DNA of 64,000 nt. Source: Providencia rettgeri (lineage in GTDB: Bacteria; Pseudomonadota; Gammaproteobacteria; Enterobacterales; Enterobacteriaceae). Numbering within the stretch: the stretch's first letter is position 1; the number at the start of each line of letters is the position of its first letter. The position numbers were made by a program, and so were the translations under genes. Location: contig NZ_CP059348.1 in the NCBI RefSeq assembly GCF_013702265.1, forward strand, positions 1,488,001-1,552,000, in the 5' to 3' direction. The notes beneath the pieces were generated by a model. That model was not told where the DNA came from and searched no databases. It worked only from the letters and a program-made list of their open reading frames with translations. Positions 38,953-49,213 of this stretch are shown here, piece by piece.

Positions 38953-41571
38953 ATGACTCAGTTAAGACAAGCGAAATATCGTCAAGATTATCAAGCACCT
39001 GATTATACAATTACAGAAATATCCCTTGATTTTGACCTTGATCCCGCCAAAACCAAAGTGACCGCTATCAGTAAGGTAAAACGCCTTAATCCGCAATCTT
39101 CTACCTTAGAATTATTTGGTGAAGATTTAACTCTTATTAGCCTTGAAGTCGATGGTAAAGCGTGGACAAACTATAAAGAAGAATCCGGCAAGCTTATCAT
39201 TGAATCGCTACCAGATGCGTTTACACTGAGTATTGTTAATGAGATTAGCCCTGAGAAAAACAGTGCATTAGAAGGTTTATATGTTTCTGGTGAAGCTTTG
39301 TGTACTCAGTGCGAGGCTGAAGGTTTCCGCCACATTACTTATTACCAAGATCGCCCTGATGTTTTAGCGCGTTACACCACCAAAATTACAGCAGACAAAT
39401 CCCGCTATCCTTATTTACTTTCTAACGGTAACCGCATCGCGGAAGGTGAACTGGATGATGGCCGCCATTGGGTAAAATGGGAAGACCCATTCCCGAAACC
39501 AAGTTACTTATTTGCATTGGTCGCAGGGGACTTTGATGTTTTACGTGATGAGTTTGTAACTCGTACTGGCCGTAAAGTTGCCTTAGAGCTGTTTGTTGAT
39601 AAAGGCAACCTAGACCGTGCGCCATGGGCAATGAAATCCCTGCAAAATGCAATGAAATGGGATGAAGAGCGTTTCGGTTTAGAATATGACCTTGATATCT
39701 ATATGATTGTTGCTGTTGATTTCTTCAACATGGGCGCAATGGAAAATAAAGGCCTGAACGTATTTAACTCGAAGTACGTTTTAGCAAAAAGCGAAACCGC
39801 CACCGATAAAGATTATCTGAATATTGAATCTGTGATTGGTCACGAATATTTCCATAACTGGACAGGCAACCGAATTACTTGCCGTGACTGGTTCCAATTA
39901 AGTTTAAAAGAAGGGTTGACCGTATTCCGTGATCAGGAATTTAGCTCTGATTTAGGCTCACGTTCAGTTAACCGTATTAATAATGTCAAAGTGATGCGTG
40001 CGGCGCAGTTTGCAGAAGATGCAAGCCCGATGGCTCACCCGATCCGACCTGAAAAAGTGATCGAAATGAACAACTTTTATACACTAACAGTGTATGAAAA
40101 AGGATCTGAAGTCATCCGCATGATCCACACTTTGCTTGGAGAAGAGATGTTCCAAGCTGGGATCCAGCTGTATGTTCATCGCCATGATGGCAGCGCAGCA
40201 ACGTGTGATGATTTCGTACAGGCGATGGAAGATGCATCGAATGTGGATTTATCCCTATTCCGTCGCTGGTATAGCCAATCAGGAACGCCAGTGCTGACCG
40301 TTCGTGATGAATACTCGCCAGAGAAGCAACAATATACGCTGCATGTTAGCCAAATGACGCCACCAACTGCCGACCAAGCAGAAAAACAGCCTCTGCATAT
40401 TCCATTGGATATCGAACTGTATGGTGAAGATGGTGCGGTGATCCCGCTTAAACGTGATGGAAGTTTGGTGAACTCAGTCTTAAACGTCACTCAAGCGTCA
40501 CAAAGTTTTGTATTTGACCATGTGACTTCTCGCCCAGTGCCTTCTTTATTACGTGAATTTTCTGCGCCAGTAAAACTGGATTATCCATATACGGATGCAC
40601 AACTGGCATTTTTAATGCAGCATGCGAGCAATGAATTTTCTCGCTGGGATGCAGCGCAGCAACTAATTAATAACTATGCCAAAATTAACGTAGAAAAACT
40701 GCATAAAGGGGAAGCGCTAGTTCTGCCTGAGCATGTAGTGGATGCATTCCGCGCTGTATTGCTCAGTGACAATATTGACCCTGCATTAGCGGCTTTAATT
40801 TTGACTCTGCCTTCAGAAAATGAAATTGCGGAGCTGTTTACGGTTATTGATCCTGTGGCAATCCATAACGCGATTGATTTTATCCACTCAACGCTAGCGA
40901 ATGAAATGCACGATGAGTTCTTAACGGTCTATCGCTCGATTAATATTGATGGATATCGTGTTGATCACGGAGATATTGCGCTGCGTTCACTGCGTAATAC
41001 TTGCTTGCAATATTTAGCGGCAGCGGACGACCGAGAGTTGGCGAATAAGCTGGTAGAAGCGCAATACCGCAGTGCGGATAATATGACGGACTCACTCGCG
41101 GCATTAACCGCTGCAAACGAAGCGGGCTTGCCATGTCATGCAACGCTTATGGCAGATTTTGATGATCGCTGGCACCATGATGGCTTGGTGATGGACAAAT
41201 GGTTTACGCTGCAAGGTACCAATCCAGCTAAAAACACACTGGCAAAAGTCCGTGAATTATTAAATCATCGATCATTTAGCATGACTAACCCGAACCGTGT
41301 CCGTGCACTAGTGGGTTCATTTACGGCGGGTAATCCAGTGAACTTCCACGCGGAAGATAGCAGCGGTTATCAATTCCTGTATGAGATCTTAGTGGATCTG
41401 AATACCCGTAACCCGCAAGTGGCATCGCGATTAATTGAGCCATTAATCCGTTTTAAACGTTATGATGCGAAGCGCCAAGGTTTAATGCGCGAGGTTCTGG
41501 AAAAACTGAAAGGGTTAGAAAATCTCTCTGGGGATCTGTTTGAGAAGATAACCAAAGCGCTAGAAAATTAA
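38953..41571 (+). CDS. pepN: Aminopeptidase N
   Basis: PepN is an M1-family zinc aminopeptidase that trims peptides in the cytoplasm in ATP-independent protein turnover. The 872-aa product (E. coli 870) has the exopeptidase motif GAMEN at 261-265. The zinc motif HEYFH has H297, E298 and H301, at E. coli numbering, and the third ligand Glu lies in KEGLTVFRDQEF. In E. coli the ssu sulfonate operon follows; here pyrD comes next after a terminator. Confidence 0.98.
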   Translation: MTQLRQAKYRQDYQAPDYTITEISLDFDLDPAKTKVTAISKVKRLNPQSSTLELFGEDLTLISLEVDGKAWTNYKEESGKLIIESLPDAFTLSIVNEISPEKNSALEGLYVSGEALCTQCEAEGFRHITYYQDRPDVLARYTTKITADKSRYPYLLSNGNRIAEGELDDGRHWVKWEDPFPKPSYLFALVAGDFDVLRDEFVTRTGRKVALELFVDKGNLDRAPWAMKSLQNAMKWDEERFGLEYDLDIYMIVAVDFFNMGAMENKGLNVFNSKYVLAKSETATDKDYLNIESVIGHEYFHNWTGNRITCRDWFQLSLKEGLTVFRDQEFSSDLGSRSVNRINNVKVMRAAQFAEDASPMAHPIRPEKVIEMNNFYTLTVYEKGSEVIRMIHTLLGEEMFQAGIQLYVHRHDGSAATCDDFVQAMEDASNVDLSLFRRWYSQSGTPVLTVRDEYSPEKQQYTLHVSQMTPPTADQAEKQPLHIPLDIELYGEDGAVIPLKRDGSLVNSVLNVTQASQSFVFDHVTSRPVPSLLREFSAPVKLDYPYTDAQLAFLMQHASNEFSRWDAAQQLINNYAKINVEKLHKGEALVLPEHVVDAFRAVLLSDNIDPALAALILTLPSENEIAELFTVIDPVAIHNAIDFIHSTLANEMHDEFLTVYRSINIDGYRVDHGDIALRSLRNTCLQYLAAADDRELANKLVEAQYRSADNMTDSLAALTAANEAGLPCHATLMADFDDRWHHDGLVMDKWFTLQGTNPAKNTLAKVRELLNHRSFSMTNPNRVRALVGSFTAGNPVNFHAEDSSGYQFLYEILVDLNTRNPQVASRLIEPLIRFKRYDAKRQGLMREVLEKLKGLENLSGDLFEKITKALEN

Positions 41572-41614
41572 TTCTTAGGATAGTAGGCCGTTAATTCTTA
41601 GAATAAATGCATGT

Positions 41615-41648
41615 AAGCCCTTAGATTTTCGAGTCTAAGGGCTTTTTT
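41615..41648 (+). terminator. Terminator of pepN
   Basis: AAGCCCTTAGA (41615-41625) pairs with TCTAAGGGCTT (41634-41644), followed by T. It is a strong intrinsic terminator. Confidence 0.9.
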
Positions 41649-41876
41649 ATGGTAGAAGATCAAAACAATTAGCACTTTTAGTGATATTTTCATGGATTAT
41701 TACCCCACAGTTGGGGTAGCATATGTGCCGTTTTATCAAGCCAATCTCACTTGTATACTCACAAACCCTATTTGGTAAAACAGGTTTGGGGGTATTTTTG
41801 CACGCGCTGAGTTTGAGTGTGTCGTGTAGAGAAATGCATATTCAATCGTACTTAGACAGAAAGTAGGTTAATAGCT
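41649..41876. other. Upstream region of pyrD
   Basis: About 230 bp; with the pepN terminator the full gap is 305 bp. It contains a small hairpin CCCCACAGTTGGGG near 41704 and probably the pyrD promoter. I looked for a PurR box and did not find a good one. Confidence 0.4.
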
Positions 41877-42887
41877 ATGTTATATCACCTTGCCCGAAAG
41901 GCACTGTTTCAGCTCGACCCTGAAAAGGCCCATGAATTAACGTTTCGTCAGCTTCAGCGTTTAAACCACTCTCCTCTCCAATTCCTTCTTCGTCAATCCA
42001 TTGCAACCAAACCCGTTACCTGTATGGGACTCTCCTTTAAAAATCCATTAGGCTTAGCCGCAGGACTCGACAAAAATGGCGAGTGCATTGATGCGTTTGG
42101 TGCAATGGGATTTGGTTTTGTCGAAATTGGAACCGTTACACCACGTCCTCAAGATGGAAATGACAAACCAAGATTATTCAGAGTTGTTGAAGCGGAAGGG
42201 ATTATTAACCGCATGGGTTTCAACAATAAAGGGGTTGATAACCTGGTTGAGAACGTTAAAAAATCAACTTACGGCGGGATTATCGGGATTAATATTGGTA
42301 AAAATAAAGATACGCCCGTTGAGCATGGTAAAGACGATTATTTAATTTGTATGGATAAAGTGTATGCCCACGCAGGGTATATCGCGATTAATATTTCATC
42401 ACCAAACACCCCTGGATTACGCACATTACAATATGGGGAAGCGCTGGATGATTTATTAAGTGGCATTAAAGAGAAGCAATTAGCACTGCAATCACTCCAT
42501 CAGAAATATGTTCCTGTTGCGGTTAAAATTGCACCGGATTTAACTGAAGAAGAAATTGTGCAAGTTGCTGACAGTTTAGTGAGACATAATATTGATGGCG
42601 TTATTGCGACGAACACCACATTGGATCGCTCTTTAGTGCAAGGTTTAAATTACTGTAATGAAGCGGGTGGTTTAAGTGGTCGTCCGGTACAATTAAAAAG
42701 CACCCAAGTCATTAAACTTATTTCCCGTGAATTAAATGGAAAGTTACCAATTATTGGTGTTGGCGGTATTGATTCATTAACTGCAGCCAGAGAAAAAATG
42801 GATGCAGGGGCATCATTAGTCCAAATTTATTCTGGTTTTATTTACCACGGACCAAAGTTAATAAAGGATATTGTTAATCACATTTAA
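41877..42887 (+). CDS. pyrD: Dihydroorotate dehydrogenase (quinone), class 2
   Basis: PyrD oxidises dihydroorotate to orotate at the inner membrane with quinone as acceptor, in pyrimidine synthesis. The 336-aa length equals E. coli. The N-terminal helix [22 protein letters not shown] is the membrane-associated class 2 signature. [29 protein letters not shown] (catalytic Ser) and IIGVGGIDS (FMN site) follow. It precedes zapC as in E. coli. Confidence 0.98.
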   Translation: MLYHLARKALFQLDPEKAHELTFRQLQRLNHSPLQFLLRQSIATKPVTCMGLSFKNPLGLAAGLDKNGECIDAFGAMGFGFVEIGTVTPRPQDGNDKPRLFRVVEAEGIINRMGFNNKGVDNLVENVKKSTYGGIIGINIGKNKDTPVEHGKDDYLICMDKVYAHAGYIAINISSPNTPGLRTLQYGEALDDLLSGIKEKQLALQSLHQKYVPVAVKIAPDLTEEEIVQVADSLVRHNIDGVIATNTTLDRSLVQGLNYCNEAGGLSGRPVQLKSTQVIKLISRELNGKLPIIGVGGIDSLTAAREKMDAGASLVQIYSGFIYHGPKLIKDIVNHI

Positions 42888-42908
42888 AAAAATGGTGATT
42901 AATTATAC

Positions 42909-42936
42909 AAGGGGGTTTATTTATTCCCCCTTTTAT
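42909..42936 (+). terminator. Terminator of pyrD
   Basis: AAGGGGG (42909-42915) pairs with CCCCCTT (42926-42932) around an AT loop, with a T-run directly after. It is a typical intrinsic terminator. The remaining 250 bp before zapC hold no gene I can support. Confidence 0.85.
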
Positions 42937-43188
42937 CCTATATTAAGATTGAACATAAATTATATCCATTAAATGACAAGTTATACGTGTAGTTGTGCGG
43001 CATATAGTTCACGCTCATCTGATTAATTCGTTATTAAAAAGTCGACATTGATGTTTGCTTATATTGATCAGTCTGTCGTGTATCTTTTTCTTTTAAGCTT
43101 TAGGATATAACAGAGATATGTTTAAAGGGATCTTAATAAAGGATCCAAACAAAGCTTATTTGCTTATAACATCGCTAAAGGATCGTTT

Positions 43189-43734
43189 ATGAATATTAAA
43201 CCTGATGATCATTGGCGTTGGTATTTTGATCGTGACCATGACAGAGTGATGTTAGATCTCGCCAACGGCATGATATTTCGGTCTTGTTTCCCAGCTAAAA
43301 TGTTGACTGTTTCTGCACAAAATGAAATGCCTTTTAGTATTGAAGATGCAGCAGAGTTTTATTTATTTGATGAGCAAGCCAAGAGATTAAATATTAGTTA
43401 TGAAGAGAGAGCGGAATTAGTCTTAAATAGCCTAGTTGCTTACCGCTTTTTAAAGCCCCAAATGCCAAAAAGTTGGTATTTTTCCAGTTTCCATTTTATG
43501 AGTGCACCAGAACGCGGTCAGTTAATTCAAGTATGCTTAGAAAATAGCAATGTTTATTCAACATTTATTATTGCAGAAGCGGGTCATTCAGCAAGCTTGT
43601 GTTTATTAGCAGAAGCATCATTAGAATTACCGGATCGTACTTTGCGATTCTGTGATCCAATTAAGATCATGAACGATCGGATGATGCATTATCAGTCGAA
43701 AACCAAGCGCCTATTATATGGAAATGCCATGTAA
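43189..43734 (+). CDS. zapC: Cell division protein ZapC
   Basis: ZapC (YcbW) binds FtsZ and promotes bundling of protofilaments at the cytoplasmic division ring. The 181-aa product (E. coli 180) starts MNIKPDDHWRWYFDRDHDRVMLDLANGMIFRS. The WRWYF...L..GM.F pattern and the C-terminal FCDPIKIMNDRM are recognisable family features. It lies between pyrD and ycbX, matching E. coli order. Confidence 0.93.
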   Translation: MNIKPDDHWRWYFDRDHDRVMLDLANGMIFRSCFPAKMLTVSAQNEMPFSIEDAAEFYLFDEQAKRLNISYEERAELVLNSLVAYRFLKPQMPKSWYFSSFHFMSAPERGQLIQVCLENSNVYSTFIIAEAGHSASLCLLAEASLELPDRTLRFCDPIKIMNDRMMHYQSKTKRLLYGNAM

Positions 43735-43884
43735 TTGATCACTGATGATCATATTCGTATTTTGATTGCTTTTATACGGAATAAAGTTTTCCATGCAAAA
43801 TAAATAAAATGAAAAAATAGGCATGATAAAATTTATACGATAAATGTAGCTGAAGAATATGGGAAGAATTTATCTTTAATTAAG

Positions 43885-43926
43885 AGTCTCAACTAAAAAA
43901 TTATTTTCTTAGTTGAGGCTTTATTT
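43885..43926. terminator. Bidirectional terminator zapC / ycbX
   Basis: A 12-bp stem with one G-T pair (43885-43896/43909-43920; core CTCAACTAA/TTAGTTGAG) is bounded by AT-rich sequence. It can end zapC (plus) and ycbX (minus). Confidence 0.8.
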
Positions 43927-43930
43927 CTAT

Positions 43931-45052
43931 TTAATCGGCTTGATTAAATGCAAGTTTGAGCGCAGTTTTTGGAATACAGCTACAAGCCAAAATATCCCCA
44001 TTATCTTTGATAGCGCTTTGCTTTAGTGGAGTGACTTCCCCTTCAAGCAGTGAAATTCGGCAACGTCCACAAATTCCTGCACGGCATGAATAAGGGATTG
44101 AAAGCCCGTGAGATTCAAGCTGTTCAAGGATCACATGCTCTGTGTTTCCGATATATTCTATCTCTTCAAAAACCAAATTCACGGCAGTTGGAGTCGGTTT
44201 TGTGGTTTGGATAACAGGGGCTTCTCTATCGCGTAATGGATATTGTTTTGGCTGCTTAGTTTCTAATACGGTGAGAGTATCTCCTACGCGGATGATCCCC
44301 GTATTTTCAATTAATGCATTTTGCCCAAAATCCACATCACCAGTGTCATCCATACGGAAAGTTTGCAGCGTAGCGAGCGGTTCTGCGTGTGGGTGCTTGA
44401 TCCCTTTCTCTGGACTGACGGTGGTCAAAATACAGCGGCTACAAGGTTTATCTAAAGTGAAGATCACATCACCAATTTGAATGCGTTTCCAGCTATCTTC
44501 TTCGAACGGCTTAGCACCGGTAATAATTAAGTTACCGCGAAATTGTTCGAGTTTTACGCTGGCTGGACAGCGGCGTTGTAGCTCTTGTACTGAGGCTTCA
44601 TTGATAAGCAAAAATGGGTAGCCATCGGCAAAAGATAAGGGAATGTCTTGGTGCTTTTTGACTCGACGAGATAATTCAGGACTTAGCCATCTCAGTTGGA
44701 CTGGCTCGTCAAAAAAGCTGCTTAACCAACTATTTATCTCATCGGGTGCAATAAGTGCATGAAAATGATTGCCCCAAACTTCTGTAGGACTCTGTTTCTC
44801 ATTAAAGTCCTGATACAATACGGTGGCGCTTTCACCATTAGGTGCTTTTAGATAAAGCCCATTATTGAGCATAGCCGGGGTAAATAATAACATCTGCGGA
44901 TATTTACGCGCAGTGATAAACTTACCTTCTAATGTGGTGACCATAAAGTTACGATCAAACGTCAATCCGCTGATATCAGCGTAACCATGAGATAGACGAA
45001 TGCCCCTCATTGACTTGACTGGGTGTGTATACAGGCGCGAAAGCGTAATCAT
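43931..45052 (-). CDS. ycbX: MOSC-domain protein YcbX with C-terminal 2Fe-2S ferredoxin domain
   Basis: E. coli YcbX reduces N-hydroxylated base analogues such as 6-hydroxylaminopurine using molybdenum cofactor. The 373-aa product (E. coli 369) has the MOSC N-terminal barrel ([13 protein letters not shown]), then the MOSC core with [14 protein letters not shown], whose Cys is the likely Mo ligand. A plant-type ferredoxin domain ends it, with C323, C328, C331 and C357 or C359 ([10 protein letters not shown]...LACSC). It is divergent from rlmL. Confidence 0.95.
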   Translation of the reverse strand: MITLSRLYTHPVKSMRGIRLSHGYADISGLTFDRNFMVTTLEGKFITARKYPQMLLFTPAMLNNGLYLKAPNGESATVLYQDFNEKQSPTEVWGNHFHALIAPDEINSWLSSFFDEPVQLRWLSPELSRRVKKHQDIPLSFADGYPFLLINEASVQELQRRCPASVKLEQFRGNLIITGAKPFEEDSWKRIQIGDVIFTLDKPCSRCILTTVSPEKGIKHPHAEPLATLQTFRMDDTGDVDFGQNALIENTGIIRVGDTLTVLETKQPKQYPLRDREAPVIQTTKPTPTAVNLVFEEIEYIGNTEHVILEQLESHGLSIPYSCRAGICGRCRISLLEGEVTPLKQSAIKDNGDILACSCIPKTALKLAFNQAD

Positions 45053-45107
45053 TTTTTAATCCTATAATTGTTGTGCAGCAACTTTATGACAAGTGCATGA
45101 GATTAGC

Positions 45108-45113
45108 TATAAT
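45108..45113 (+). promoter_or_regulatory. Candidate -10 of rlmL
   Basis: TATAAT lies 38 nt before the rlmL start ATG, with a weak TTATGA or ATGACA 16-18 nt upstream as -35. It is in the divergent ycbX-rlmL gap and inferred by motif only. Confidence 0.5.
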
Positions 45114-45150
45114 GCGCAACAATTTTTCATCGAAATCGGTAATAAATACT

Positions 45151-47259
45151 ATGAATTTTCTGTTTGCCAGCACAGCTCGAGGCCTGGAAGAACTACTGAA
45201 AACTGAATTGGAAGCGCTAGGCGCTAGCCAGTGCAAAGTGGCACAAGGGGGCGTCTATTTTCAGGCTGATGACCGTGTGATGTATCAAAGTCTGCTGTGG
45301 AGTCGACTGGCATCCCGTATTTTATTACCGCTGAATGATTTTGATGTCTATAGTGACCTTGATTTATATCTGGGTGTCCAAGCGATTGATTGGTCTGAAA
45401 TCTTCGATGTGAATGACACATTTGTAGTGCATTTCACGGGAACCAACGAAGAGATCCGTAATAGCCAATACGGTGCATTAAAAGTGAAAGATGCCATCGT
45501 CGACAGCTTTGTGCGTAAGTTAGACCAACGCCCGAATGTTGCTCGCCAAGAAGCCGATATTCGCATTAACGTTTACCTAAATAAAGAACGCGCAAGCGTG
45601 GCACTGGACTTGAGTGGTGATTCACTGCACATTCGTGGCTATCGCGATTTAGCGGGTCAAGCACCACTAAAAGAGACATTAGCGGCAGCAATTATTGGCC
45701 GTTCGGGCTGGCAGAAAAATACCCCGATGGTCGACCCTATGTGTGGTTCAGGGACTCTATTAATTGAAGCGGCAATGATTGCAGCGGATAGAGCGCCGGG
45801 CTTGTATCGCCAGCATTGGGGATTCAATGCATGGTTGAAACATAACCCTGAATTATGGCGTGAAGTTGTTACTGAAGCTCAGGTACGTTTCCGTCAAGGC
45901 TTGAAAGATACCACTTCCCGCTTCTATGGTTTTGATATTGATAAGCGTGTGCTGGATATGGCGCGTGCCAATGCTCGTCGTGCAGGATTGCAAGATTTAA
46001 TCACTTTCAATCATGGTGATGCTGCGGCGCTGGAAAACCCAGTCAAAACGGATATCAAGGGAACCATTATCAGTAACCCGCCATACGGCGAACGTCTAGA
46101 AAGTGAACCGGCATTAATCGCATTACATAGCCAATTTGGTCGTATTGTTAAAGCACGTTTCCCAGGCTGGCGTTTATCGATTTTCAGCGCATCTCCTGAA
46201 TTATTAAGTTGCTTACAATTACGTTCTGAACGTGAATTTAAAGCGAAAAATGGTCCATTAGATTGCGTACAGAAAAACTATCAGTTAGCGGAAACGCCAT
46301 CAGAAACCATTGCGGAGATTTCCCCAGATTTTGCTAACCGTTTACGTAAAAATCAGAAGAAATTGGCGAAATGGGCGAAGCAGCAAGGTGTCGATTGCTA
46401 CCGTCTGTATGATGCGGATTTACCTGAATACAATGTGGCCGTGGATATTTATGGCGACAAAGTGGTTATTCAAGAATATGCACCGCCAAAAACCGTTGAT
46501 GAGCGAAAAGCGCGTCAGCGCTTGTTCGATGTGATCACCGCGACAATGAATGTCCTTGAGTTAACGTCGAATCAATTAGTACTGAAAACCCGTCAGCGTC
46601 AAAAGGGTAAACAACAGTACGAAAAATTAGCGCAGAAAGATGATTTCTTCTTAGTGAATGAATATAACGCTAAATTGTTAGTTAACTTAACTGACTATCT
46701 GGATACTGGGTTATTCCTCGACCACCGTATTGCTCGCCGCATGTTAGGTGAAATGAGCCGTGGTAAGGACTTCCTAAACCTCTTTTGCTACACCGGTACT
46801 GCCACCGTCCATGCAGGGCTTGGTGGTGCGAAGAGCACAACCTCTGTAGATATGTCTCGTACCTATTTAGAGTGGGCAGAGAAGAACCTGCAAGCCAACC
46901 AGCTTACAGGTCGTCAGCACCGTCTAATGCAAGCGGATTGTTTGAATTGGTTAGCCAATACCGATGAGCAATTTGACTTGATTTTCATCGATCCACCGAC
47001 GTTCTCAAACTCGAAACGCATGGATGGAACCTTTGACGTTCAACGTGACCATGTGCAATTAATCACCCATTTGAAACGCATGCTGCGTCGTGGTGGAACC
47101 GTGATGTTCTCCAACAACAAGCGCGGATTCAAAATGGATCTCGAAGCACTGACTGAACTTGGTTTAAAAGCACAAGAAATCACCGTTAAGACACTGTCAG
47201 AAGACTTCGCACGTAACCGTCAAATTCACAACTGCTGGTTAATTAGCCACGCAGAGTAA
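45151..47259 (+). CDS. rlmL: Bifunctional 23S rRNA methyltransferase RlmKL (m2G2445 and m7G2069)
   Basis: RlmL/RlmK is a fusion of two SAM methyltransferases acting on 23S rRNA. I chose ATG 45151 ([20 protein letters not shown]) because it gives 702 aa, the E. coli length; an upstream frame from 45073 runs through the promoter. A THUMP domain (about 43-155) is followed by the RlmL half with [15 protein letters not shown] and NPPYGER. The RlmK half has [18 protein letters not shown] and [11 protein letters not shown]. uup follows 12 nt later. Confidence 0.97.
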   Translation: MNFLFASTARGLEELLKTELEALGASQCKVAQGGVYFQADDRVMYQSLLWSRLASRILLPLNDFDVYSDLDLYLGVQAIDWSEIFDVNDTFVVHFTGTNEEIRNSQYGALKVKDAIVDSFVRKLDQRPNVARQEADIRINVYLNKERASVALDLSGDSLHIRGYRDLAGQAPLKETLAAAIIGRSGWQKNTPMVDPMCGSGTLLIEAAMIAADRAPGLYRQHWGFNAWLKHNPELWREVVTEAQVRFRQGLKDTTSRFYGFDIDKRVLDMARANARRAGLQDLITFNHGDAAALENPVKTDIKGTIISNPPYGERLESEPALIALHSQFGRIVKARFPGWRLSIFSASPELLSCLQLRSEREFKAKNGPLDCVQKNYQLAETPSETIAEISPDFANRLRKNQKKLAKWAKQQGVDCYRLYDADLPEYNVAVDIYGDKVVIQEYAPPKTVDERKARQRLFDVITATMNVLELTSNQLVLKTRQRQKGKQQYEKLAQKDDFFLVNEYNAKLLVNLTDYLDTGLFLDHRIARRMLGEMSRGKDFLNLFCYTGTATVHAGLGGAKSTTSVDMSRTYLEWAEKNLQANQLTGRQHRLMQADCLNWLANTDEQFDLIFIDPPTFSNSKRMDGTFDVQRDHVQLITHLKRMLRRGGTVMFSNNKRGFKMDLEALTELGLKAQEITVKTLSEDFARNRQIHNCWLISHAE

Positions 47260-47271
47260 GGAACAGAATTA

Positions 47272-49179
47272 ATGGCTTTAATTAATTTATCGGGCGCATA
47301 CCTCGCGTTTAGTGATGCGCCGCTGTTAGACAATACTGAAATTCATATTGAAGATAATGAACGTGTCTGTTTAGTGGGTCGCAACGGGGCAGGGAAATCG
47401 ACCTTGATGCGTGTCTTGACGAAAGAGCAGCCACTGGATGATGGTTCATTAACTTATGAACAAGATTTGATTGTTGCTCGCTTACAGCAAGATCCGCCGC
47501 GTAATGTAGAAGGCACTATTTTTGACTTTGTGGCAGAAGGTGTTGCTGAACAAGCACAATATTTAAAAGATTATCACCACGTTGCTAAGCTAGTGGAATC
47601 TGATCCAAGCGAGAAAAACTTAAATAAGCTGGCAGATCTTCAAGAAGTTCTGGATAACTTAAATCTCTGGTTATTAGACTCGCGTATTAACGATGTCCTG
47701 AAGAAACTGGGCTTACCAGCAGATGCAGAGTTATCTTCATTATCTGGTGGTTGGTTACGTAAAGCGGCATTAGGACGTGCTTTGGTCAGCAATCCTCGCG
47801 TGCTGTTCTTAGATGAGCCGACGAACCACTTGGATATTGAAACCATTTTATGGTTAGAAACCTTTTTGAAAGATTTCCAAGGTAGCATCGTCTTTATTTC
47901 CCATGACCGTTCTTTCATTCGTAATATGGCGACCCGTATTATCGATTTAGACCGCGGTCAGCTCGCTTCTTGGCCGGGTAATTATGATGATTATCTGATC
48001 AATAAAGAAGAAGCGCTGCGTGTTGAAGAGATGCAAAATGCGGAGTTTGATCGCAAATTAGCACAGGAAGAAGCCTGGATCCGACAAGGGATCAAAGCGC
48101 GCCGTACCCGTAATGAAGGGCGTGTTCGTGCGCTGAAAGCATTACGAGTAGAACGCTCAGAGCGTCGTGAAGTGATGGGTACTGCTCGTATGCAAGTGGG
48201 CGAAGCCGCGCGTTCCGGCAAAATTGTATTTGAGTTAGAAAACGTTAATTATCAAGTTGATAATAAAGTTTTAGTGAAGGATTTCTCTGCGCAAGTGATG
48301 CGTGGCGATAAAATTGCATTGGTGGGACCTAACGGTTGTGGTAAAACCACACTGTTACGTTTAATGCTCGGTGATTTGCAAGCAGATAGTGGACGCGTTC
48401 ACTGTGGGACTAAACTTGAAGTTGCATATTTCGACCAGCACCGCGCTGCACTTGACCCAGACAAAACCGTGATGGATAACCTTGCGGAAGGTAAGCAAGA
48501 GGTCATGGTTAATGGTAAACCTCGTCATGTACTGGGTTACCTGCAAGACTTCATGTTCCCGCCAAAACGCGCGATGACGCCTGTAAGAGCGTTATCCGGT
48601 GGTGAACGTAACCGCTTATTATTGGCGCGTTTGTTCTTAAAACCAAGTAACTTACTGATCCTCGATGAACCAACCAACGACCTCGATGTTGAAACATTGG
48701 AGTTACTGGAAGAGCTGGTGGATGGGTATCAAGGTACCGTTTTACTAGTTAGCCATGATAGGGAATTTGTGGATAACAGCGTAACAGAATGCTGGATTTT
48801 CGAAGGTAACGGCGAAATTAACCGCTTTGTAGGTGGCTATAAAGATGCTCAGCAGCAAAGAGCACAAACCGTACGTCTGAAATCGGAGCAAACCAGTAAA
48901 GTAGCTGCGTCAGAAAAAGAGGCTAAGCCAAAAGAAGCCCCTAAACGTGCAAATAAACTTAGCTATAATTTATTGCGTGAATTAGAGCAATTACCGGCGA
49001 AATTAGAGCAACTTGAAGGGGAAATTGAAACTCTTCAAACACAAATTGGCGATGCAGATTTCTTTAATCAGCCACATGATGTGACTGAGCAAGCATTGAC
49101 TGCACTTGCCGTTAAAGAACAAGAGTTAGAACAGGCGTTTGATCGTTGGCAGGAGCTAGAGCTGTTGAAAAACGGTTGA
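47272..49179 (+). CDS. uup: ABC-F ATPase Uup
   Basis: Uup is a soluble ABC-F protein linked to ribosome function and precise excision of transposons; its exact role is open. The 635-aa length equals E. coli. The first ATPase has GRNGAGKST and LSGGW, with FLDEPTNHLD. The second has GPNGCGKTT, LSGGERNR and ILDEPTNDLD. The linker between them is charged, and a C-terminal coiled coil (about 560-635) is the DNA/ribosome-binding extension. There are no membrane segments. It is probably co-transcribed with rlmL. Confidence 0.97.
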   Translation: MALINLSGAYLAFSDAPLLDNTEIHIEDNERVCLVGRNGAGKSTLMRVLTKEQPLDDGSLTYEQDLIVARLQQDPPRNVEGTIFDFVAEGVAEQAQYLKDYHHVAKLVESDPSEKNLNKLADLQEVLDNLNLWLLDSRINDVLKKLGLPADAELSSLSGGWLRKAALGRALVSNPRVLFLDEPTNHLDIETILWLETFLKDFQGSIVFISHDRSFIRNMATRIIDLDRGQLASWPGNYDDYLINKEEALRVEEMQNAEFDRKLAQEEAWIRQGIKARRTRNEGRVRALKALRVERSERREVMGTARMQVGEAARSGKIVFELENVNYQVDNKVLVKDFSAQVMRGDKIALVGPNGCGKTTLLRLMLGDLQADSGRVHCGTKLEVAYFDQHRAALDPDKTVMDNLAEGKQEVMVNGKPRHVLGYLQDFMFPPKRAMTPVRALSGGERNRLLLARLFLKPSNLLILDEPTNDLDVETLELLEELVDGYQGTVLLVSHDREFVDNSVTECWIFEGNGEINRFVGGYKDAQQQRAQTVRLKSEQTSKVAASEKEAKPKEAPKRANKLSYNLLRELEQLPAKLEQLEGEIETLQTQIGDADFFNQPHDVTEQALTALAVKEQELEQAFDRWQELELLKNG

Positions 49180-49213
49180 TATGACGGCTTGAATCAAAAG
49201 GAGAGAAAACACC

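Noticed and set aside
45073-45150. Upstream extension of rlmL
   Set aside because: The 26 extra residues lie over the TATAAT promoter; the E. coli match starts at 45151.
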